From NCBI GenBank assembly GCA_013821525.1, contig JACDGR010000072.1, positions 1 to 11,775 on the forward strand: 11,775 nt of DNA, given 5' to 3'. Source of the DNA: Actinomycetota bacterium (GTDB taxonomy: Bacteria; Actinomycetota; Thermoleophilia; Gaiellales; Gaiellaceae). The stretch's first letter is position 1. Every line of letters starts with the position of its first letter. The notes below the pieces were generated by a model that made no database searches, had not been told where the DNA came from, and worked only from the letters and a program-made list of their open reading frames with translations. The translations under genes were made by a program, and so were the position numbers. Of the stretch, positions 5,886 through 11,775 are shown in pieces.

Positions 5886-7394
5886 ATGGACGTCGGAAAA
5901 CTTGCGTTCGAGCGCTCCGCGCAGGCGCTGCCGGAGAAGTTCGCCAAGGAGGGCCTGACCTTCGACGACGTGCTGCTCGTGCCGGCCGAGTCGTCGGTCC
6001 TGCCGAATGCCGTCTCGACGGCGACCAGGCTGACGCGCACGGTGGTGCTCGAGGTGCCCGTGGTCTCCGCGGCGATGGACACCGTCACTGAGGCGAGGAT
6101 GGCGATCGCCCTCGCGCGGGAAGGCGGCCTCGGCATCCTGCAGCGAAATCTCTCGATCGCCGCGCAGGTGGGCGAGGTCGACAAGGTGAAGCGCTCCGAG
6201 TCCGGGATGATCGTCGAGCCGCTGACGTTGCCGCCCGATGCGCTCGTCTCGGACGCGCTCGAGCTGATGGAGCGCTACCACATCTCCGGCGTGCCAATCA
6301 CCGATGCGAGGGGAAAGCTCGTCGGGATCCTCACCAATCGCGACCTGCGCTTCGAGCGCAACCACACCCAGCCTGTCTCGGCGCTGATGACCGCGGACGG
6401 CCTGGTGACCGCTCCGATCGGCACCTCGCTCGTCGAAGCCGAGCAACTGCTGCACCGCCATCGCATCGAGAAGCTTCCCATCGTCGACGGCGAGGGGCGC
6501 ATCGCAGGCCTGATCACCGTCAAGGACATTCAGAAGCGCGTCGAGTTCCCCGACGCGACCAAGGACACGCACGGGAGGCTGCGGGTGGGCGCCGCCGTGG
6601 GCGTCGGGGTCGATGCGCTCGAGCGTGCGCAGGCGCTGATCGAAGCAGGAGCCGACGTGCTCGTCGTCGATACCGCGCATGGGCATTCACGCGGCGTGAT
6701 CGAGATGGTCTCGCGCATCGCGGCACTCTCGGGTGAGTTCGAGGTGATCGCCGGCAACATCGCGACCTCGGAGGCGGCCGAGGCGTTGATCGACGTCGGC
6801 GCCGATGGTGTGAAGGTCGGGATCGGGCCCGGTTCGATCTGTACGACCCGTGTTGTCGCAGGTGTCGGCGTGCCCCAGGTGACGGCCATCTTCGACGTCG
6901 CCGACGTCGCCGCTCGCCATGGCGTTCCCGTGATCGCGGACGGCGGTATCACTTCGTCCGGCGATGTCGCGAAGGCGATCGCTGCCGGTGCGGACTGCGT
7001 GATGCTCGGCTCGATGCTCGCAGGCACCGACGAGTCGCCCGGCGACGTGATCCTCGCCCGCGGCGAGCGCTACAAGGAGTACCGTGGCATGGCGTCGATC
7101 GGTGCCATGCGCCGGGGCTACTCGAAAGACCGGTACTTCCAGGGTGACGTCGAGGACGTCGAGAAGCTCGTAGCCGAAGGGATCGAGGGCCGCGTCGCCT
7201 ACAAGGGGCCGCTGGCCGGCGTGCTGCATCAGGTCGTCGGCGGGCTGCGGCAGGCGATGGGCTACTGCGGCGCCGAGACGATCGAGGCGATGAAGCAAGC
7301 GCAGTTCGTGCGCATCACGGGCGCCGGCCTGCGCGAGTCGCATCCGCACGACGTCACGATCACGAAGGACGCACCAAATTACCGTCGGGGCTGA
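5886..7394 (+). CDS. guaB: Inosine-5'-monophosphate dehydrogenase
   Basis: The enzyme oxidises IMP to XMP with NAD+, the first committed and rate-limiting step of GMP synthesis. The 502-residue length fits the full bacterial enzyme with a CBS pair. TFDDVLLVPAES (25-36) is the usual N-terminal block. The two CBS domains span about 105-160 and 165-220 and usually mediate purine-nucleotide regulation. The active-site loop GPGSICTTR (314-322) carries catalytic C319. ADGGIT (351-356) and the IMP phosphate site lead to the mobile flap with RYFQ (416-419) and EGIEGRVAYKG (431-441). The ATG at 5886 is preferred to a longer open frame running back over the kinase gene, because residues before it do not look like IMPDH and because TATCCT lies 6 nt upstream. 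guaA follows after 46 nt. Confidence 0.97.
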   Translation: MDVGKLAFERSAQALPEKFAKEGLTFDDVLLVPAESSVLPNAVSTATRLTRTVVLEVPVVSAAMDTVTEARMAIALAREGGLGILQRNLSIAAQVGEVDKVKRSESGMIVEPLTLPPDALVSDALELMERYHISGVPITDARGKLVGILTNRDLRFERNHTQPVSALMTADGLVTAPIGTSLVEAEQLLHRHRIEKLPIVDGEGRIAGLITVKDIQKRVEFPDATKDTHGRLRVGAAVGVGVDALERAQALIEAGADVLVVDTAHGHSRGVIEMVSRIAALSGEFEVIAGNIATSEAAEALIDVGADGVKVGIGPGSICTTRVVAGVGVPQVTAIFDVADVAARHGVPVIADGGITSSGDVAKAIAAGADCVMLGSMLAGTDESPGDVILARGERYKEYRGMASIGAMRRGYSKDRYFQGDVEDVEKLVAEGIEGRVAYKGPLAGVLHQVVGGLRQAMGYCGAETIEAMKQAQFVRITGAGLRESHPHDVTITKDAPNYRRG

Positions 7395-7418
7395 GCTCTC
7401 GATAGAGCCGCGGCCTGC

Positions 7419-7438
7419 GGCGCTCCACGAAGAGCGCC
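7419..7438 (+). promoter_or_regulatory. Small hairpin directly upstream of the guaA start
   Basis: GGCGCTC and GAGCGCC form a perfect 7-bp stem with the 6-nt loop CACGAA, ending 2 nt before the GTG. The only purine-rich candidate ribosome site (GAAGAG, 7429-7434) overlaps its loop and 3' arm. It could modulate initiation, or be chance in GC-rich DNA. Confidence 0.35.
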
Positions 7439-7440
7439 CC

Positions 7441-8961
7441 GTGCTCGTCGTCGATCTGGGTGGGCAGTACTCGCAGCTGATCGCGCGTCGCGTGCGCGAG
7501 GCTCGTGTCTACTCGGAGATCGTCTCGCACCGCTCGACGGTCGAAGAGATTCGGACGAAGAATCCGATCGCGCTGATCCTCTCGGGTGGCCCGGCCTCGG
7601 TCTACTCCGACGGAGCGCCGAAGCTCGACCCCGCGATCTTCGAGCTCGGGGTGCCGACGCTCGGCATCTGTTACGGCGCTCAGCTGCTCGCGCTCGAGCT
7701 CGGTGGACGGGTCGACCGCACCGGAGCAGGCGAGTACGGCAAGGTCGAGATGCGAACCTCGTCGGGGTCTCTCTTCGCCTCGCAGCCGCCCGAGCAGACC
7801 GCGTGGATGTCGCATCGCGACACGGTGATGGAGCCACCCGCCGGCGCGCAGATCGTCGCGACGTCGGAGCACACGCCTGTCGCCGCGTTCGAGGATCGCG
7901 AGCGGGGCGTCTTCGGCGTGCAGTTCCACCCCGAGGTCGTGCACACCCCGCACGGCCAGGAGATCCTGAAGAACTTCCTCTACGAGGTCGCCGGGGCCGC
8001 TCCGGTGTGGACGCCGGCAGCGGTGATCGAGGAGCAGGTCGAGCGCATCCGCGCCGAGGTCGGCTCCGAGCGCGTGCTCTGCGCGCTCTCGGGCGGCGTC
8101 GACTCCGCGGTCGCAGCGCTGCTCGTGCACAAGGCGGTCGGCGATCAGCTGACGTGCGTGTTCGTCGACCACGGGCTGTTGCGGAAGGGTGAAGCCGCCC
8201 AGGTCGTCGAGATGTTCGACGGCGCGTTCCACGTGCCACTCGTCCACGTGCAGGCGCAGGAGCGCTTCATCAGCAGGCTCGCCGGTGTGACCGACCCGGA
8301 GCGCAAGCGGATGATCATCGGCGAGGAGTTCATTCGCGTCTTCGAGGACGAGTCACGCAAGCTCGGCGACGTCGATTGGCTTGTCCAGGGGACGCTGTAC
8401 TCGGACGTGATCGAGTCGGGTGGCACCGACGGGGTCGCCGAGACGATCAAGTCGCACCACAACGTCGGCGGTCTCCCCGACGACATGACGATGAAGCTCG
8501 TCGAGCCCCTGCGCCTGCTCTTCAAAGATGAGGTACGCCGGGTCGGCGAAGAGCTCGGAATGCCTGAGCGCATGGTCTGGCGCCAGCCGTTTCCCGGCCC
8601 GGGTCTTGCGATCCGAATCATCGGAGACGTCACCGAGGAGCGGCTCGAGACGCTCAGGGAGGCCGACGCGATCCTGCAGGAAGAGGTGCGGCGCGCGGGC
8701 CTCTACCGCGAGCTCTGGCAGTCCTTTTGCGTCCTCCCGGCGATTCGCTCGGTCGGCGTGCAGGGCGACTCGCGCACCTACGGTTATCCGATCGCGATTC
8801 GCGCGGTCACCTCCGAGGATGCGATGACCGCCGACTGGGCTCGCCTGCCCTACGACCTGATCGAGCTCGTCTCGTCGCGCATCATCAACGAGATTCCCGC
8901 AGTGAACCGTGTCATCCTCGACGTGACGTCGAAGCCGCCCGCCACGATCGAGTGGGAATAG
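7441..8961 (+). CDS. guaA: GMP synthase (glutamine-hydrolysing)
   Basis: The enzyme converts XMP to GMP using ATP and ammonia from glutamine. The 506-residue protein has both domains fused. The class I glutamine amidotransferase part (about 1-185) has the nucleophile C77 in LGICYGAQ (74-81) and the H163/E165 pair in QFHPE. The ATP-pyrophosphatase part has the P-loop SGGVDS (217-222) and FVDHGLLR (241-248). The C-terminal dimerisation domain contains PFPGPGLAIRIIG and ends with the family-typical PPATIEWE. The GTG at 7441 gives MLVVDLGGQYSQL, matching the start of the amidotransferase fold closely. The same frame is open upstream to the end of guaB but has no ATG, GTG or convincing TTG there, so this start is the best one though not certain. 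Likely cotranscribed with guaB. Confidence 0.97.
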   Translation: MLVVDLGGQYSQLIARRVREARVYSEIVSHRSTVEEIRTKNPIALILSGGPASVYSDGAPKLDPAIFELGVPTLGICYGAQLLALELGGRVDRTGAGEYGKVEMRTSSGSLFASQPPEQTAWMSHRDTVMEPPAGAQIVATSEHTPVAAFEDRERGVFGVQFHPEVVHTPHGQEILKNFLYEVAGAAPVWTPAAVIEEQVERIRAEVGSERVLCALSGGVDSAVAALLVHKAVGDQLTCVFVDHGLLRKGEAAQVVEMFDGAFHVPLVHVQAQERFISRLAGVTDPERKRMIIGEEFIRVFEDESRKLGDVDWLVQGTLYSDVIESGGTDGVAETIKSHHNVGGLPDDMTMKLVEPLRLLFKDEVRRVGEELGMPERMVWRQPFPGPGLAIRIIGDVTEERLETLREADAILQEEVRRAGLYRELWQSFCVLPAIRSVGVQGDSRTYGYPIAIRAVTSEDAMTADWARLPYDLIELVSSRIINEIPAVNRVILDVTSKPPATIEWE

Positions 8962-9590
8962 GCCCGCCCGCCGCTTCGCCGCCGTATCGCATCGAGACGC
9001 CGCGTCTCGTCATTCGCTGCTGGGAGCCCGAAGATGCACCGCTGATGAAGGAGGCGGTCGACTCCAGCCTCGAGCATCTGCGCCCCTGGATGCCCTGGGC
9101 TCGCTACGAACCGCAGACACTCGCCGAGAAGGTCGAGCTCGTGCGCATGTTCCGCGGCAACTTCGACCTCGACAACGATTACGTGTACGGGGTCTTCGAG
9201 CCAGACGAGTCACGAGCGCTCGGCGGGAGCGGGCTGCACCCGCGTGGCGGGGACGGGTCGCTCGAGATCGGGTACTGGATCCGCGCCGACTCGATCGGGA
9301 AAGGCCTCGCGACCGAGCTGGCCGCGGTGCTGACGCGCGTCGGGTTCGAGCAGTGCGGCCTCGTCCGTGTCGACATTCAGGTCGACCCCGAGAACGAGCG
9401 CAGCCTCCGGGTTCCGCGCAAGCTCGGGTTCACCGAGGAGGCGACGCTGCGTCGCCGTCTGCCGCCGAAGGACGACGAGGGGGAGCGGCGGAACTCCGTG
9501 CTCTTCACCATGCTCGCCGCGGAGTGCGCCACCTCCCGCTGCATGGACTTCGACTACGTCGCCTACGGCCCGCTCGGCCGCGAGCTCTAG
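8952..9590 (+). CDS. GNAT-family N-acetyltransferase (RimJ/RimL-like)
   Basis: This 212-residue acetyltransferase of the GNAT fold transfers acetyl from acetyl-CoA to an amino group; the natural substrate is unknown. The start IETPRLVIRCWEPEDA (14-29) is typical of the RimJ/RimL-like group. The conserved core has LEIGYWIRADSIGKGLATEL (104-123), whose acetyl-CoA pyrophosphate loop is R-x-x-x-x-GKGLA. ENERSLRVPRKLGF (147-160) is the usual ENxRSxRVxxKLGF element. The GTG at 8952 overlaps the last codons of guaA by 10 nt and is the only start giving the full fold; the same frame runs on upstream antisense-free through guaA but without family resemblance. The C-terminal tail (about 190-212) continues past the fold as DFDYVAYGPLGREL. 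Probably cotranscribed with guaA. Confidence 0.85.
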   Translation: MGIGPPAASPPYRIETPRLVIRCWEPEDAPLMKEAVDSSLEHLRPWMPWARYEPQTLAEKVELVRMFRGNFDLDNDYVYGVFEPDESRALGGSGLHPRGGDGSLEIGYWIRADSIGKGLATELAAVLTRVGFEQCGLVRVDIQVDPENERSLRVPRKLGFTEEATLRRRLPPKDDEGERRNSVLFTMLAAECATSRCMDFDYVAYGPLGREL

Positions 9591-9681
9591 CGAGCTGCCC
9601 TTCGACGCGGCGCCGTGAACCAGGAACCGGGTTCAGACCAGGTCCGTCGTCGAGAGCGTCGGAGAGCTTGCTGTCGCTCGA

Positions 9682-10419
9682 CTACGGGCCGCCGCGGACA
9701 TAGAGGACCTGGCCGCTGACGTAGCTCGCGTCCTCCGAGCAGAGGTAGGCAATGGTGCCGGCGACGTCGTCGGGCTGGCCGACGCGGCGTAGCGGAACCT
9801 CGGCCGAGACGGCCTCCATGAACTGCTCGAACGGCACGCCCATGCGGTCGGCCGTCTGCTCCGTCATCGCGGTTGCGATGAAACCCGGAGCAACGCAGTT
9901 GACGTTGACGTTGAACGGGCCGAGCTCGATCGCGAGCGTCTTGCACATGCCTTGCAGGCCTGCTTTCGCCGTCGAGTAGTTCGTCTGACCGCGGTTGCCG
10001 AGCGCAGAGGTGGAGGAGATGACCACGATCTTGCCGCTCTTCTGCGCAACCATCGGCTTCTGAGCTGCGCGCACGGCGAAGAACGTGCCCTTGAGATGCG
10101 TGTCGATCACCGCATCCCAGTCGTCGTCGCTCATCTTGAAGAGCATGTTGTCGCGGATGATTCCCGCGCACGCGACGAGAATGTCGAGCGAGCCTCCAGC
10201 CGCCACCGCAGCTTCGACAGCCGCTTCCACATCCTCCCGATTCGTCACGTCGCAGCGCACGGCATGACCGCCGATCGCCTGCGCCGTCTCCTCCGCGGCA
10301 GCCTCGTCGAAGTCGGCGACGACCACCGTCGCTCCTTCGGCAGCAAGCCGCTTTGCGGTCGCGGCACCGATGCCCTTTGCGCCGCCTGTCACGAGTGCTG
10401 TCTGTCCCTGGAATCTCAT
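9682..10419 (-). CDS. SDR-family oxidoreductase (FabG-like)
   Basis: This classical short-chain dehydrogenase/reductase of 245 residues is related to 3-oxoacyl-ACP reductases. The cofactor-binding TGGAKGIG is at 11-18. The catalytic set is S135 (ISSTSALGNRGQTNY), Y148 and K152 in YSTAKAG; the spacing matches FabG. PGFIATAMT (178-186) and the C-terminal G-Q-V-L-Y-V-R-GG are also typical. D36 at the end of the second strand (VVVADFDEA) suggests preference for NAD(H) over NADP(H), which is less usual for a true fatty-acid FabG. The usual NNAG motif reads ACAG here (83-86). No fatty-acid genes are adjacent, so the substrate is unknown and the name fabG is not justified. The ATG is 7 nt from TAGGGT, supporting a leaderless start. 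Convergent with the acetyltransferase gene. Confidence 0.88.
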   Translation of the reverse strand: MRFQGQTALVTGGAKGIGAATAKRLAAEGATVVVADFDEAAAEETAQAIGGHAVRCDVTNREDVEAAVEAAVAAGGSLDILVACAGIIRDNMLFKMSDDDWDAVIDTHLKGTFFAVRAAQKPMVAQKSGKIVVISSTSALGNRGQTNYSTAKAGLQGMCKTLAIELGPFNVNVNCVAPGFIATAMTEQTADRMGVPFEQFMEAVSAEVPLRRVGQPDDVAGTIAYLCSEDASYVSGQVLYVRGGP

Positions 10420-10445
10420 GCGGGCGACCCTATACGGTGGGCCGC
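10420..10445. promoter_or_regulatory. Symmetric bidirectional promoter with abutting -10 elements
   Basis: The 26 nt between the SDR and nitroreductase start codons are built as 7 + 6 + 6 + 7. The 12-mer ACCCTATACGGT (10427-10438) contains TAGGGT on the minus strand (10432 to 10427) and TACGGT on the plus strand (10433-10438), back to back. Each is followed by exactly 7 nt before its ATG. Both transcripts would be leaderless and the two -35 regions would lie within the opposite gene, so only one polymerase could load at a time. No Shine-Dalgarno sequence is present on either side. Start sites are inferred, not measured. Confidence 0.55.
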
Positions 10446-11054
10446 ATGGAGTTCCGCGAGATCCTTGCGAAACGCCGGATGCACCGGTCGTTCGAGACCG
10501 ATCCTCTGCCGCAGGAACAGATCGAGCGCATCGTCGGCGTGATTCGCCGCGCGCCGTCGGGTGGCTTCAGCCAGGGCGGCAGCATCGTTGTCGTCACCGA
10601 CGACGCGAAACGAAACGAGATCGCCGCGGCGTTCGGAGACGACCACTACTCCTCCGGCGGTCGCAACTACATCGCCGATGCGCCCGTCCACCTCGTGCTC
10701 TCCGCGAACGAGTCGCTCTACCACGCCCGCTACACCGAGGCCGACAAGCTGGCCTCGACCGGCGGGATCGAGGTGACGTGGCCCGTCCCGTACTGGTTCG
10801 TCGATGCCGGTGCGTTGATGATGCTCGTCCTCGCAGCGGCGATCGACGAGGGGCTCGCGAGTGCGTTCATCGGCCACCCCGACCAGAAACGAATCTTCGA
10901 CGAGCTGCTCGGCCTGCCGCCGGATGTCATTCCGATCGGCCTCGCGCTGATCGGCAGGCCGGCGCCCGACCCGAACGCTGCGACCGGAACCTCACGCCGC
11001 AAGGATCGGCAGCGTCCGCTCGACGACCTCGTGCACTGGCAGCGCTGGGGCTAA
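10446..11054 (+). CDS. Nitroreductase-family protein (FMN-dependent)
   Basis: This 202-residue oxidoreductase has the nitroreductase fold; members usually bind FMN as dimers and use NAD(P)H. The start MEFREILAKRRMHRSFETDP (1-20) carries the R-R-M-x-R-x-F element that contacts the FMN phosphate. RAPSGGFSQGGSIVVVTD follows (35-52), where most relatives have AP-S-(G/A)-GF-S-Q-G. The C-terminal part has GLASAFIG and PIGLALIGRP, the usual flavin-side strand. The physiological substrate is unknown; nitro compounds are only a label for the family. The ATG at 10446 follows TACGGT by 7 nt. The TAA stop (11052-11054) is also the left target duplication of the small element that follows, so the gene end is intact. 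Divergent from the SDR gene, which may share its regulation. Confidence 0.87.
   Translation: MEFREILAKRRMHRSFETDPLPQEQIERIVGVIRRAPSGGFSQGGSIVVVTDDAKRNEIAAAFGDDHYSSGGRNYIADAPVHLVLSANESLYHARYTEADKLASTGGIEVTWPVPYWFVDAGALMMLVLAAAIDEGLASAFIGHPDQKRIFDELLGLPPDVIPIGLALIGRPAPDPNAATGTSRRKDRQRPLDDLVHWQRWG
11052..11054. repeat. Left TAA target-site duplication of the MITE-like element
   Basis: TAA next to the left inverted repeat; its partner is 11216-11218. It is simultaneously the stop codon of the nitroreductase gene. Three bases alone are weak evidence, but they are placed exactly at both tips of the inverted repeats. Confidence 0.6.
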
Positions 11055-11215
11055 GAAGCTCTCACACAATGAGCGTTGTGTCGCCCGACCGCGCTCGGCG
11101 GCACGCTGCTGCGTCCTCGGTCAGCCCGATAGAACAACTATCGAGCCTCCCCGCGTCCTTGCATCGCACCCGCCGATCGCACCCGGATCGACGAACATCA
11201 TCATGTGAGAGCTTC
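11055..11215. mobile_element. 161-bp MITE-like element related to the IS5-family IS
   Basis: The element is bounded by perfect 12-bp inverted repeats, GAAGCTCTCACA (11055-11066) and TGTGAGAGCTTC (11204-11215). After two mismatches the repeats continue with ATGA on both sides. It is flanked by TAA at 11052-11054 and 11216-11218, a 3-bp duplication. It has no coding potential of note. Its left end, GAAGCTCTCACACAATGAG, shares CACAATGAG at exactly the same distance from the tip (positions 11-19) with the IS end at 122. This suggests it can be, or once was, mobilised by a related IS5-family transposase. A 6-bp hairpin, CGATAG-aacaa-CTATCG (11127-11143), sits exactly at its centre. The TAA copies form the stop of the nitroreductase and complete the stop of the PLD-like gene. 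Confidence 0.72.
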
Positions 11216-11775
11216 TAAAAAGCGATCGGCCCGTAGCGCGCGCGAACCTCGTCGATGTACGCGGCGAGCCGGTCGGCGATCGCAGCGTCCTCGATCTCCA
11301 GCACGTTCTCGGCGTTCTTCTCGCCGCTGCGCGAGAGGTTGAACGAGCCGACGAAGACGGTGTCGTCGCACACCGTCACCTTGGCGTGCATGTAGTCATG
11401 GACGGTGCCGGCGCCGTATGGCGTCGAGAGCTTGCCGGTGAACGGCCCGGCCATCACCTGGCGGAGTAGCGGCAGCTTCCACGAGACGTTGCCGTTGACG
11501 CTCCATTGCTCGACCACCTGGCGGATCTGAGTCGCGTCGACGCAGCCCGCGAGGTCGACGCTCTCGTCGGCGATCACCTGCGCGAGCGTGCCGAGCACCG
11601 GGCCGGTCGTGATCACCGGGGAGCAGATACGCACACGCTTGCGCGCGCGGCGGATCAGCTTTGCGATCCGCGCCGAGAGATCTTCGCCGTGCCCCGGCGT
11701 AAACCAGGCGCGGATGCCGGCTTCGGGCCGCGGATCGACGAAGCCGCTGCGCTGCACATCCTCGGTCGTCCACAA
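11215..11775 (-). CDS. Phospholipase D-like (HKD) family protein, C-terminal part (5' end outside window)
   Basis: The 186 visible residues end a PLD-superfamily protein and are open to the window edge, so the true start lies outside. A full HKD motif is present as HAKVTVCDD with H130, K132 and D137 (visible numbering), followed by FVGSFNLSRSGEKNAENVLEI (two blocks, 141-161), the usual G-S-x-N-(L/W)-S and GxxxNxE context. The segment before it, ARKRVRICSPVITTGPVLGTL, looks like the start of a second PLD repeat, so a first HKD repeat may lie upstream. Relatives include cardiolipin synthases, phosphatidyltransferases and nucleases; which one cannot be decided here. No membrane helix is visible in this part. 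The TAG stop (11215-11217 on the plus strand) uses the last base of the MITE-like element plus its TAA duplication. Confidence 0.83.
   Translation of the reverse strand: MWTTEDVQRSGFVDPRPEAGIRAWFTPGHGEDLSARIAKLIRRARKRVRICSPVITTGPVLGTLAQVIADESVDLAGCVDATQIRQVVEQWSVNGNVSWKLPLLRQVMAGPFTGKLSTPYGAGTVHDYMHAKVTVCDDTVFVGSFNLSRSGEKNAENVLEIEDAAIADRLAAYIDEVRARYGPIAF

Noticed and set aside
5535..6686. 383-codon minus-strand frame over the kinase and guaB
   Set aside because: Antisense shadow of two clear genes with no recognisable domain.
7395..7408. Small hairpin GCTCT-cgat-AGAGC just after the guaB stop as a terminator
   Set aside because: The stem is 5 bp with no T-tract, and guaA follows closely, so termination here is unlikely.
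7360..8247. 295-codon minus-strand frame over guaA
   Set aside because: Antisense to the glutamine amidotransferase domain; composition matches a shadow frame.
8727..8951. Upstream extension of the acetyltransferase inside guaA
   Set aside because: The segment lies in a shifted frame of guaA's C-terminal domain and has no GNAT similarity; the GTG at 8952 starts just before the GNAT fold.
9591..9681. Possible terminator between the convergent acetyltransferase and SDR genes
   Set aside because: Only a 5-bp GAACC/GGTTC pairing around 9617-9634 is visible, with no T-tract. It is too weak to call.
1..11775. CRISPR arrays, tRNA or rRNA genes
   Set aside because: No spaced direct repeats, tRNA cloverleaf elements or rRNA-like segments were recognised on reading either strand.

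Overview
The window is GC-rich, with dense genes, frequent GTG starts and many start codons that lack a Shine-Dalgarno sequence. Gene content and protein style suggest a deep-branching actinobacterium of the Thermoleophilia (Gaiellales/Solirubrobacterales) type. That assignment is inferred from the proteins and was not tested. Most genes are ordinary chromosomal housekeeping genes. Mobile DNA appears at the left edge and near the right edge.

Layout. Positions 1-122 are the right end of an IS5-family insertion sequence. Next comes a minus-strand BrkB/YihY-type membrane protein (122-928), divergent from a plus-strand cluster: roadblock/LC7-like protein (951-1370), small one-helix membrane protein (1357-1560) and pyrE (1557-2105). 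A separately promoted HU-family DNA-binding gene (2177-2452) ends at a strong hairpin (2475-2506). A tightly coupled series follows: pyrF (2531-3391), a LysM membrane-anchored protein (3391-3741), a D-Ala-D-Ala carboxypeptidase (3738-4865) and a PfkB-family 1-phosphofructokinase-like kinase (4877-5839). Then come guaB (5886-7394), guaA (7441-8961) and a GNAT acetyltransferase (8952-9590). A minus-strand SDR oxidoreductase (9682-10419) diverges from a nitroreductase (10446-11054). The last gene is a minus-strand PLD-like protein (11215 to beyond the right edge). A 161-bp MITE-like element sits between the nitroreductase and the PLD-like gene.

How the genes fit together. pyrE and pyrF catalyse the last two steps of UMP synthesis. 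guaB and guaA take IMP through XMP to GMP. The core is therefore a nucleotide-synthesis neighbourhood mixed with nucleoid (HU) and cell-wall (LysM, carboxypeptidase) genes.

Two observations stand out. First, the 161-bp element at 11055-11215 has perfect 12-bp terminal inverted repeats and TAA duplications, and its end resembles the end of the IS at 122. Both elements inserted into stop codons without breaking the genes. Second, five start codons lie 6-7 nt after a TAnnnT-like -10 hexamer, which points to leaderless mRNAs. In both divergent gene pairs the two -10 elements overlap or abut, giving very compact bidirectional promoters of 22 and 26 nt.
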